This document shows positions 57,030 to 64,000 of a stretch of 64,000 nt of DNA, piece after piece. The DNA comes from Cystobacter ferrugineus (GTDB lineage Bacteria > Myxococcota > Myxococcia > Myxococcales > Myxococcaceae): contig NZ_MPIN01000022.1 in NCBI RefSeq assembly GCF_001887355.1, forward strand, positions 32,212 to 96,211, written 5' to 3'. The stretch's first letter is position 1, and each line of letters begins with the position of its first letter. A program made the position numbers and the translations under genes. The notes beneath the pieces are model-generated. The model worked only from the letters and a program-made list of their open reading frames with translations. It did not search any database and was not told where the DNA came from.

Positions 57030-57575
57030 TCACGGCCAGCGCCAGACCGCGCTCACCGGCAACTCGCGGTTCAGCACGGCAGCTCCGGCCTTGGAGCCCT
57101 CTCGCATGGGGACGCGACCATCCGGGTTGCCCAGCACGATGCAGACGGGGAGTTTCCGCCCATCGGGCAGCACGGCCAGGGTGTACCGCCCCATGACGGC
57201 CGCTCGCTCCACGTTCGTCTCGACGTCGTAGATATTGGGCCCCGTCCAGAGACGGCCGTGCAGCAATGTCCCTTCGGGCAGGTTGCCGTCACCCACCGTG
57301 AGGCGGCCGATGATGGGGCCGTCCTGGTAGGTGCCCTCCTCGCTCATGTCTCCTGGCTGGTTGATGTCCACGACGGCCCGAAGATCACTGCCCGTTCGGA
57401 TTTTCAGCTCCTGGAACATGCCCTCGAGCGCCTCTTTGGGGCAGTCCGTGGGCGCTGGAGGCTTTACCTGGGCGGCAGGGCAGCCGAGGCCAGCGACAGC
57501 GCACAGCCATGCAGCGAGGACGCCTGAGCGCGAAGTGGCCGAGGTGGAGTCCTGGTGAGGAGCGGAGCTGGGCAT
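57030..57575 (-). CDS. Hypothetical lipoprotein
   Basis: 181 aa from the ATG at 57575, with AAGGAAG upstream; another ATG lies at 57611. The signal sequence GVLAAWLCAVAGLGCPAAQ has a lipobox Cys. The mature part is a beta-rich domain (VVDINQPGDMSEEGTYQDG, LLHGRLWTGPNIYDVETNVE). The family was not recognised. It is the last gene of a DUF2381-kinase-lipoprotein run. It shares about 190 bp with the 3' end of the kinase frame. Confidence 0.72.
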   Translation of the reverse strand: MPSSAPHQDSTSATSRSGVLAAWLCAVAGLGCPAAQVKPPAPTDCPKEALEGMFQELKIRTGSDLRAVVDINQPGDMSEEGTYQDGPIIGRLTVGDGNLPEGTLLHGRLWTGPNIYDVETNVERAAVMGRYTLAVLPDGRKLPVCIVLGNPDGRVPMREGSKAGAAVLNRELPVSAVWRWP

Positions 57576-58764
57576 GGGCGGGCTTCCTTTGTCGTAGAGG
57601 GCGGGGGTCATCACCCCGAGTGGGGGGGGCGAGTGTGGAGCGCGCCAGCCACAAGACAAGGCCGAATACGGTCAAGCACGCGAGCAGGACCATGAACCAC
57701 TTCGCGCGGCGCGGGCCGCGAGATACAGCAGGGGCCTCCTGCCGTGCCTCTGCCTGAGACTCTTCCTCCTTGGGTGTCGCCTCTGACGGGCTGCCCTCCG
57801 CGGCGAAGAGCGGCACCCTCCAGGCGGGGGACTTCGCCTCCTGCTCGGTGGCGCTCTCCAGGGCCTGGAGCAGCGCCTCGGTGCTGGAGTAGCGGTCCTC
57901 GGGCCGCTTCTCCAGCAGCTTCATGGCGATGTCGCTGAGGGAGCGCGGCGCCAGGGGGTTGAGGAGATGGGGAGCCTTGGGAGGCACGGTGGCGATGGCG
58001 GCCAGCAGCTCCTTGTCCGGCAGCTTGGGGTCGAAGGGGTGCAGGTCGCTGAGTCCCTGGTAGAGCAGAATCCCCAGGGCGTACAGGTCCGCGGCCACTC
58101 CGCCCTGGAAGGGCTGACCCCACTTCCACGCCTCGGTGCGCGTGTAGGCCAGGAGCTCGGGCGGCACCAGGTGCAGGACGCCCTCGGGCAGGCCCATCGT
58201 CTTCGTGAGGGCCCCCGGCAGGCGCACAGTACCGAAGTCGATGAGGAAGGGGCGGCCGTCCGTCCGGCGGATGAGGAGGTTCTCCGCCTTCAAGTCCCGG
58301 TGGTACACGCCGCGCCGGTGCAAGGCGTCCACGGTACGCACCACGTCGCTGAAGGTGTCCACCAATCGGGCCGCGTGCGGCGGCTTGCGCCAGCGCCACT
58401 GGTGCCAGTTGTCCCCGTCGATGAAGTCGGTGATGAGGAAGGGATAGCCCTGGCTGGGGTTGGGCCAGAAGTCCACCGCATAGACACGCAGCAGGTTGGG
58501 ATGGGAGGAGTAGGTGAAAAGCGCTGCCGCCTCGCGCGCCAGCCGCCGGTAGGCGCTCCTCTCCTCCACGTACTCCTCCTCCTTGAGCGCTTCCTGGGAG
58601 TCGGAGAGGGGACGCAGCCCCATCTTCATGGAGTAGAGGTGGCCGTCCCTCTCCACCTTGAAGACGTGGGAGGAGCCTCCATGGCCCAGCACCTGGACGA
58701 TGTGCCAGGGTCCCACCGTGTGGCCAGGCTGGAGGTGATCCGGGTGCAGGGCTTCCGTCGCCAT
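57385..58764 (-). CDS. Hanks-type Ser/Thr protein kinase
   Basis: 459 aa if read to its stop at 57385. The kinase domain (about 15-310) has LGHGGSSHVFKV (Gly loop), LYSMKMGL (Lys), VYHRDLKAENLL (catalytic loop), LIDFGTVRL (DFG) and VPPEL (APE-like). One membrane segment (WFMVLLACLTVFGLVLWLA, about 368-386) follows a Glu/Ala-rich linker. The last 65 residues beyond it are Arg/Pro-rich, with no domain character. They overlap the lipoprotein gene in another frame, so the true C-terminus may have been altered by a frameshift. It lies 12 bp after the DUF2381-like gene, and the two are probably co-transcribed. Confidence 0.88.
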   Translation of the reverse strand: MATEALHPDHLQPGHTVGPWHIVQVLGHGGSSHVFKVERDGHLYSMKMGLRPLSDSQEALKEEEYVEERSAYRRLAREAAALFTYSSHPNLLRVYAVDFWPNPSQGYPFLITDFIDGDNWHQWRWRKPPHAARLVDTFSDVVRTVDALHRRGVYHRDLKAENLLIRRTDGRPFLIDFGTVRLPGALTKTMGLPEGVLHLVPPELLAYTRTEAWKWGQPFQGGVAADLYALGILLYQGLSDLHPFDPKLPDKELLAAIATVPPKAPHLLNPLAPRSLSDIAMKLLEKRPEDRYSSTEALLQALESATEQEAKSPAWRVPLFAAEGSPSEATPKEEESQAEARQEAPAVSRGPRRAKWFMVLLACLTVFGLVLWLARSTLAPPTRGDDPRPLRQRKPAHAQLRSSPGLHLGHFALRRPRCMAVRCRWPRLPCRPGKASSAHGLPQRGARGHVPGAENPNGQ

Positions 58765-58776
58765 GGGCCAACCCTC

Positions 58777-59673
58777 CTAGAGCACCACTTCGAGAATGGG
58801 GAGCCGCCGGGTGCCGCTCTTGTCGAGCACCTCCAGGCGGAAGACCTGGCCGGCCTCCCAGTAGGGGAACTCCGGCTCTACTGCCACGACGCCCTCCTCC
58901 CCAGGCCCGAGTTGCGTCTTGTCCATGTCCACGGAGAGAACCTTCACGGGGGTGCCATCCGCCCGGGTGAGTCGCGCCGTGCCTGGTCCCCAGGGGCTCT
59001 GCCCCGACAGGTTGCGTATGCGAACGACTGCAAGGGCCCAGGGGCCAGCGCGGTAGCCCATGCCCCCAACTACCTTCAACCCTCCCTGGATGCGGGTGGG
59101 CACGTCCTCGATGCGCTGGGCCCGCACGCCGTTCCAGTCGATACGGCCCGAAAAAATGAGCCCGGCAGGTCCTCTCGTTCCGCACCGGGACTTCAGCGCC
59201 GTGAGCTCTGCCTCGCTTTCTGCCAGCGCAGCCTCCAACACCTCAAGGGGGCGGGGGCGGCGCGCCACCTCCACCTCCTTGTCCACCAGCGTGGGATGGG
59301 TGACGAGCGCGAAGGCGGCGTACGCCGGAGAGGCGCCGTCCCGGTAGCGCACTCGCACGCCCAGCTTCTCTCCAGGGCCTGGTTCCACTGCAGGCTCGAG
59401 GATGAGGGTTCGGTCGCCCACGTCCACCATCCGGAAGCGCGTCGTCCGCCCCTCCACCTCTACCAATGCCCGGTCAATGGAGGCGTCGAAGTGGAAGTAG
59501 GTAACGACACCTACAGCCACCCGCACCTCCGGCACCGGTTCGTCCGGGCTATTGGGGACGACAACCTGCCGTTGCTGCTGCTCGTGGGACGGGCGCTGGG
59601 TCTGGGCTGCCGAGGGCGTCCCGAGAGACAGCGCGAGAAGAACGAGGGGCGGAAGGGGCGATGGTAGTGCCAG
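58777..59673 (-). CDS. DUF2381-like secreted protein
   Basis: About 298 aa. I place the start at an in-frame CTG (59673) because GGAGAGG (59683-59689) lies 9 nt upstream and translation from there gives a signal peptide (LALPSPLPPLVLLALSLGTP, cleaved near SAAQ). The first ATG/GTG-type start, the GTG at 59535, would remove it. The body has the pattern of the myxobacterial DUF2381 family: AVGVVTYFHFDASIDRALVE, a Glu/Ala helix (LEVLEAALAESEAELTALKS) and a C-terminal beta domain. Family genes habitually neighbour Ser/Thr kinases, as here. The function is unknown. Confidence 0.78.
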   Translation of the reverse strand: MALPSPLPPLVLLALSLGTPSAAQTQRPSHEQQQRQVVVPNSPDEPVPEVRVAVGVVTYFHFDASIDRALVEVEGRTTRFRMVDVGDRTLILEPAVEPGPGEKLGVRVRYRDGASPAYAAFALVTHPTLVDKEVEVARRPRPLEVLEAALAESEAELTALKSRCGTRGPAGLIFSGRIDWNGVRAQRIEDVPTRIQGGLKVVGGMGYRAGPWALAVVRIRNLSGQSPWGPGTARLTRADGTPVKVLSVDMDKTQLGPGEEGVVAVEPEFPYWEAGQVFRLEVLDKSGTRRLPILEVVL

Positions 59674-60006
59674 GGTGGATGACCTCTCCGGTCCACCGTA
59701 GCAGATGACGCACCCAGCATGACCAGTCGCACTGTTGGCGCCGACAGTCGACGCGCGCGCTCGATGGGAACATCGAGCCCGCTCCCAGAATCGCTGTTCC
59801 AGAACCAGTTCCGCCCGGACCTACCGAGATTTCCGCTTCACTCGTGAGCGCGCTGTTGTCGCCGAACGGATGACGCGCCGCACCAAGTCACGGCCGTCCC
59901 AGGCTGCGCGCAATCACCCCTACACCTGAGAGGCGCCCCTGCCTCCGTTCGTCCGCAGCGCCATTTCACCCGCGCGCTGCGAGACGCCCTGTAGGGCCCA
60001 TTTGGC
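59674..60006. other. Gene-free stretch
   Basis: 333 bp between divergent genes. It presumably carries the promoter of the DUF2381-like operon. No clear boxes, repeats or RNA structures were found. Confidence 0.3.
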
Positions 60007-60630
60007 ATGGTGATCACTAGGAAATCTTTCAGTATGACCTTCAATCGAAGTAAATTCAAGATCTCATACCGCAGTGCAGTTGCCTATCTGACACCCCTCC
60101 TCCATCTACTTCTGGGCTTCGCGCATCTTCTGCGCCCGTCGGCTGCTATCGGATGGGTCCTCAACCCATCGCCCGTCGAGCAGCCCGGCATGGCCGAGTT
60201 GTTGGCCCATGCCCCCTCTGTCCTCATCTCCCTCCTCGCACTCGCAGCTGTCGCGCGGACCCTTCACCAGGCGCTCCTCAAACAGTCCGGCAGTAGCGCC
60301 TTGTTCGAGTCGCTGGGCTGCATGCTCGGCAGGACCTGCGTCGCATGGGCGTGGAGCGCAATCCGCAGCGCCATGTCGATGGAGCACTCCAGCCTTATCG
60401 AGGAGCTCGTGGATATGACCGTGGACATGGCGATGATTCACGGCGCCGAGGTCACGCGAGCGTTGCGCAACCAGGCAGAAACGTTCCGCCGACTCGCTGC
60501 GATGGAGGCTGGCTCGGATAGCAACGGCTTCGCCAAGGCCAAGTACATTGGCTTGGAAGCGCTGATGCACTTCCTCGCGGGAGTTGTAGATGGCGCTCTG
60601 GACGGAATGCGGAATCGCCCGCGCTGGTAA
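60007..60630 (+). CDS. Hypothetical protein
   Basis: 207 aa. The start is uncertain: ATG at 60007 or 60034, neither with a clear ribosome binding site. Two weakly hydrophobic segments (AYLTPLLHLLLGFAHLL and SVLISLLALAAVARTL) are followed by a helical region, MEHSSLIEELVDMTVDMAMI. Codon use is less biased than in core genes, but the frame is long and uninterrupted. The family was not recognised. It lies in an accessory, repeat-bearing area. Confidence 0.5.
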   Translation: MVITRKSFSMTFNRSKFKISYRSAVAYLTPLLHLLLGFAHLLRPSAAIGWVLNPSPVEQPGMAELLAHAPSVLISLLALAAVARTLHQALLKQSGSSALFESLGCMLGRTCVAWAWSAIRSAMSMEHSSLIEELVDMTVDMAMIHGAEVTRALRNQAETFRRLAAMEAGSDSNGFAKAKYIGLEALMHFLAGVVDGALDGMRNRPRW

Positions 60631-60866
60631 GTCCCACCGAGAAGAGTCTTCAGTGTCTCACCAGCAACAACCAACCCCAGCTGCCTTGCGGGGAAGCTCG
60701 CAGGGCGGCTCCACCTCCATTGGTAGGCATCTCATCGTCGAACCTACAGGGGTGTGAGCCTTAGCAGAACCAAGTCTTTTCACGCACTTGTCGTGTTTGG
60801 ATGTGCTCTCGCCGTGAACGATCCGTCTTCTCGCCTACGACCCGAGCCTACGCCCTCGGGCCTCGA

Positions 60867-60905
60867 AAAAAATGGGTAAGGTCGAATTTCGAGTCCTTTG
60901 ACACC
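60867..60905 (+). repeat. Composite repeat matching 52601-52620 and 52359-52377
   Basis: Positions 60867-60886 are the exact reverse complement of 52601-52620. After a short spacer, 60890-60905 repeats CGAGTCCTTTGACACC. It lies in the 395-bp gene-free stretch 60631-61025, just before the terminator and the compositional change. Confidence 0.6.
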
Positions 60906-60967
60906 ATCCTGGAGGTCAACTGAGACTTCGTGAACCAGAACTTCGCCTGAGCGTAGCCGGCCAAAAG

Positions 60968-60995
60968 AAAAAAACCCGCCGCGGCGGGTTTTTTT
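60968..60995. terminator. Perfect palindromic bidirectional terminator
   Basis: A 28-bp perfect palindrome: seven A, CCCGCCGCGGCGGG, seven T. It forms an ideal intrinsic terminator on either strand. It ends the minus-strand lyase gene (stop at 61026). It is the only textbook U-tract terminator in the window, unlike the U-less hairpins elsewhere. Confidence 0.88.
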
Positions 60996-61025
60996 CATGG
61001 CCCCGCGCGCGCGGGGCACCTGTCG

Positions 61026-64000
61026 TCAGCTACGGTTGATCTTCAGAACGCCGTTCGGCGCCGTCAGCGTACCGGTGCTGCTGCGCGTGAGCTTCATGCG
61101 CGTCGTGCTGACCGGCGTCAGCGTATAGGTCGCGCCCTTCTGCAGCCCTACCACCAACGTCGGCGCTTTCGAGCCCGCATCGACCGTCCAACTGATTTCG
61201 TCCGTGGTGGCGGATGGCGCGACACCGCCATGGAACACCACCACGCGGCCGTCGGCCATCGCCACCGCCACGGCATTGCCATCCGACGACAACAGGCGCG
61301 CCTTGGCGATCGCGGCGGCACCGCTGGTCGCACCATCGCTGTCGTCCACGTGCAGCACGTTCAGGAAGAACTGCGCCGTCCCGACGGCCGACGCGGTGCG
61401 TGGCGTGATCTCGACGCGCCAGGCGCCGATATCGGTGTCGCGCGACGGCTCTGGCGGTTCATCCATGATCGCGAAGTTGCGCCACCCGATCGTGCCGTCC
61501 TGCAGCTTGGTGCGCACCATGAAGCGGCAATCCTGCGACGTGAACTCGGCACGGGGCGTCTCGAACGACGTCGTGCCCGGCACGGCCGCCTGCACGCACG
61601 AGCTGCCTTCATTCAGGCCGCCCACCAGCGCGATGTCGCTTTGCGCCGGCAGCAGCGGTTGCACCGTCACCATGCCGTCGCCGTTCCGGATCGTCAGCGG
61701 CTCGGCGGCGCCGACAAAGCCGAACTTGTAGCGACCGTTGTGCTCGTCCGTCGGTACGATCGTGCTGGTGGGCTTGTTCACGCTGTGCAGCAGCGACGTG
61801 ATCTCCATATTGGGCTTGGTCGGGCGTACGCTGTCGAACACGAGGATCTTCGGCTGCTCGCCGCGCACCTGCGAACGCAGGTAGACGATGCTGCGCAGGA
61901 AGCCTGTGTTCGGATCGATCTTGCTGTTGACGTAAGCCTTGCTGGCGTTACCCGTCACGTAGGCGTAGTCGCCCCCCTCCTCGTAGCTGGCCACGCCATC
62001 GAGCACGTTCGACCCGCCCGGCTGGATCTGTTCGATCGTCGGATAGGTCGCGCGTGTGCCGAACCACTGGCCGCCGTCGAGCGACCGGCCGCCGAATGTC
62101 TCCTTCTCGTCGTACACCGTGATCGTATTGTGCGCGATCGTGCGCGTGTAGTAGTTCAGCCAATGCACGCTGCCGTAGTTGTCGTAGCGGCCGGAATCGA
62201 GCAGCAGCGGCGCCTTGTAGCTGAGGGAGAAGGCGTTCTGGTCCAGGTGATGATGGTTCTCGCTGATGAACGACGACGATTTGAAGTCCAGCAGCGTCGC
62301 CTCCGCGTGGGTCCACGTGTCGCGCATCAGCACATTGCCGGCCGTCTTGAAGTGGCGCGACAGCGGCAGCGCGGTCGTCGGCGCGGCTGTCGTCGGCTTC
62401 GGATACAGCAGGCGCTCCTCGAACAGGCCCACGTGCGAGGCGCTACGGTAGCGCATGATGTCGTTCCAGTAGTAATTCGCCGCATGCACGTCGTCGGCCG
62501 CCGCGCCCACGAGCGCCATGCTGCCCACGCTGCGCTCGCCCAGGCTGAACGTGAAGTTGTCGCCGCCCGCCGGGAAGCTGCCGTCGGCGCGCACGCCGTA
62601 GATGTACGGGTAGATCATGTACGGTGCCGACACCATCTGCAGGCCCGAGTTGCTCGTCAGCGCCCGGTTCCACAGCAGCAGGCGGTCGGCCGTCTCGCCA
62701 GCGGAGGACGCGTACGAATACAGCGTCTGGTTGCCGCCGTTCTCGGCAACGAAGTCGCGCGCGCGCAAGTAGCCGAACTTGAAGTGGTCGTAGATCGTGT
62801 CGATCAGGCCCTTCACCTCGGGGTACGCATCGGCGATCGCGAGGAGACCCAGCAGGGAACCCGTGTTGGCGCTGGCCGTGTGGCCGCTCAGGTAGTTGGT
62901 GCGGATATTCGGACCGGCACCGGTGGTGAAGACGGGCTTGACGGCGCAGTCGAACGGGTTGGCCGTGATGGTCGGCGTCACCCACTGGCCGCTGGCATTT
63001 TGCGCCGGCGCACCGCACACGGAACCGAGCAGGTCGGTGTTCTTACCCACGACGTCGAACGCGATCGTCGCTTTGATCCGCTGCGCGAGCGCCTCGTGGT
63101 AGGTCAGTGCGCCGTCCGGGCTGTCGCCTTTCAGGTCGTCGAACAGCCAGTCGTAATAGATCCCCATCGCGCCGACGCGGCCGCCCATGCTCCATTCCGG
63201 GCCGTCCACTTCGCCCGCACCAAGGTCGGCCTTCAGGAGCAGCTTGATGTGCTTTTTAGCGGCCGTCAGGAGCTCCGGCTTGCCGGTGAGCCGGTAAGCC
63301 AGCGCCAGCCACTTGGCCGGTTCGGTGATCTTGCCGCGGCCGCCTTTCGTCGTATTGCAGTAGTCGATCTGATCGGCCAGCGGTTTGCTCAGGTCGCACG
63401 TATTGTTGATCAAGTTGGCCAGCGTCGTGCTGCGACGCAGGTAACCTTGCCACGATTCGTGCAGCGCGATCTCGACCGGCAGCTCCGGCAGCGACGACCA
63501 CACCTCGTTCGTCGCCAGGTTGCGCACGCTGAGGTTTTTCAGCTGGTCGCCCTTATGTCCACCCAGCACGAATTTCTGGCCGGACGCGGTCCAGCCGTCG
63601 CCGGCCGGCTGCCATTTCGCCGGGTGCTGCACGTTGTCGACCTTCAGCACCGCGGTCTTCGCGCTGGCATCCCAGGTGACGACGAATTCATGGGGCGTAC
63701 CGGTCGTCACCTCGAAGGTGGCGGCAAACGCGTTGATGGGTTCCGTCGTCCCGACGCGCGCGGTGCGCTGTAAGACCACCTGCACCAGGGTCCTGCCGGC
63801 GCTCGTGGCGCTGTCCGCATGGCGCACGTACAGCGAGTTCGGCGCATTCTGGTCGCCGAAGATGGTCGTGGTCGCGGTGTCGCCCGTTCCTTTGGGCACC
63901 GGCGTCAGCGTGAACTTCAACTCGCCCTTTTGCGTGGGGAACGTCTTCGGCCCCACCGCGGCTTCGATCTCCAGCCGGGTGAAGTCGAAGGCGCTCACAT
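61026..64000 (-). CDS. Heparinase II/III-type polysaccharide lyase, 5'-partial
   Basis: At least 990 aa; the frame runs to the window edge, so the N-terminus and any signal peptide lie outside. Residues about 1-165 resemble a concanavalin-like/laminin-G binding domain (TFEVTTGTPHEFVVTWDASA). Residues about 180-560 form the (alpha/alpha) toroid of alginate/heparin lyases (SWQGYLRRSTTLANLI, WSMGGRVGAMGIYYDWLFDD, NYLSGHTASANTGSLLGLLA). The heparinase II/III beta domain follows, with SENHHHLDQNAFSLSYKAPL and RTIAHNTITVYDEKETFGG, where catalytic and zinc-binding His residues sit. It degrades uronic-acid polysaccharides by beta-elimination. Codon choice is visibly less extreme than in the myxobacterial genes, suggesting foreign origin. 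Confidence 0.8.
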   Translation of the reverse strand, partial: VSAFDFTRLEIEAAVGPKTFPTQKGELKFTLTPVPKGTGDTATTTIFGDQNAPNSLYVRHADSATSAGRTLVQVVLQRTARVGTTEPINAFAATFEVTTGTPHEFVVTWDASAKTAVLKVDNVQHPAKWQPAGDGWTASGQKFVLGGHKGDQLKNLSVRNLATNEVWSSLPELPVEIALHESWQGYLRRSTTLANLINNTCDLSKPLADQIDYCNTTKGGRGKITEPAKWLALAYRLTGKPELLTAAKKHIKLLLKADLGAGEVDGPEWSMGGRVGAMGIYYDWLFDDLKGDSPDGALTYHEALAQRIKATIAFDVVGKNTDLLGSVCGAPAQNASGQWVTPTITANPFDCAVKPVFTTGAGPNIRTNYLSGHTASANTGSLLGLLAIADAYPEVKGLIDTIYDHFKFGYLRARDFVAENGGNQTLYSYASSAGETADRLLLWNRALTSNSGLQMVSAPYMIYPYIYGVRADGSFPAGGDNFTFSLGERSVGSMALVGAAADDVHAANYYWNDIMRYRSASHVGLFEERLLYPKPTTAAPTTALPLSRHFKTAGNVLMRDTWTHAEATLLDFKSSSFISENHHHLDQNAFSLSYKAPLLLDSGRYDNYGSVHWLNYYTRTIAHNTITVYDEKETFGGRSLDGGQWFGTRATYPTIEQIQPGGSNVLDGVASYEEGGDYAYVTGNASKAYVNSKIDPNTGFLRSIVYLRSQVRGEQPKILVFDSVRPTKPNMEITSLLHSVNKPTSTIVPTDEHNGRYKFGFVGAAEPLTIRNGDGMVTVQPLLPAQSDIALVGGLNEGSSCVQAAVPGTTSFETPRAEFTSQDCRFMVRTKLQDGTIGWRNFAIMDEPPEPSRDTDIGAWRVEITPRTASAVGTAQFFLNVLHVDDSDGATSGAAAIAKARLLSSDGNAVAVAMADGRVVVFHGGVAPSATTDEISWTVDAGSKAPTLVVGLQKGATYTLTPVSTTRMKLTRSSTGTLTAPNGVLKINRS

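Noticed and set aside
60780..61019. 79-codon minus-strand frame across the terminator
   Set aside because: It would be translated through the palindromic terminator and the dispersed repeat. No family similarity was seen.
61230..63773. 847-codon plus-strand frame antisense to the lyase
   Set aside because: Arg/Val/His-rich text with no family. The minus-strand lyase has conserved His motifs.

Overview
The window reads as a high-GC myxobacterial chromosome, most likely suborder Cystobacterineae (Cystobacter/Archangium/Melittangium type). The grounds are very strong G/C bias at third codon positions, several Hanks-type Ser/Thr kinases, a MYXO-CTERM-like tail, a MopE-type metal-binding motif, a DUF2381-like protein, carboxypeptidase-regulatory repeat proteins and OmpA/thrombospondin-repeat proteins. 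No rRNA, tRNA or CRISPR array was seen. All assignments come from reading the sequence; no database search was run.

Layout. 0-5.8 kb: a CHAT (caspase-like) protease gene converging on an overlapping pair encoding a P-loop NTPase and a TPR protein, a candidate conflict/signalling module. 5.9-7.9 kb: MarR regulator plus cytochrome P450 operon. 8.1-22.2 kb: mostly envelope and housekeeping genes. These are a repeat-rich secreted protein, a di-haem oxidoreductase with a glucan-binding-like N-terminus, an NDP-forming acyl-CoA synthetase/GNAT fusion, an operon of two HEAT-like proteins with a small M23-like peptidase, an alpha/beta hydrolase, signal peptidase I and a DJ-1/PfpI protein. 22.2-29.9 kb: a Gly-rich MYXO-CTERM-like surface protein, an OmpA/TSP3 protein, a second P450 and a membrane histidine kinase. 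30-36 kb: vanadium haloperoxidase-like protein, WD40-repeat Ser/Thr kinase and alpha/beta hydrolase, all on the minus strand.

36.1-41.9 kb: a tight six-gene operon of AdoMet decarboxylase, a DUF4178-like protein, a tiny Gly-rich membrane protein, DUF350, a membrane-embedded spermidine-synthase-like enzyme and a Tat-type FAD oxidoreductase. This looks like a membrane-located polyamine pathway of undefined purpose and is the strongest novel-system candidate here.

41.9-54.5 kb: accessory, scarred DNA. Two copies of an IS91-family terminal region lie about 9 kb apart, in direct orientation. In and around them are a broken transposase, a doubly truncated AraC gene, and fragments of a hydantoinase, a TfuA-like gene and a lectin. 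Intact genes here are a TetR-controlled SDR operon, an epimerase/AraC divergent pair, a DHFR-like protein and an IS4-type transposase.

54.5-57.0 kb: a lower-GC type II restriction-modification island with a C5-methyltransferase, an NgoMIV-type endonuclease and a Vsr repair nuclease. 57.0-59.7 kb: DUF2381-like protein, Ser/Thr kinase and lipoprotein operon. 61.0-64.0 kb: the 3' part of a heparinase II/III-type lyase whose codon use differs from the rest. It begins after a perfect palindromic terminator and may be recently acquired, or an assembly join.
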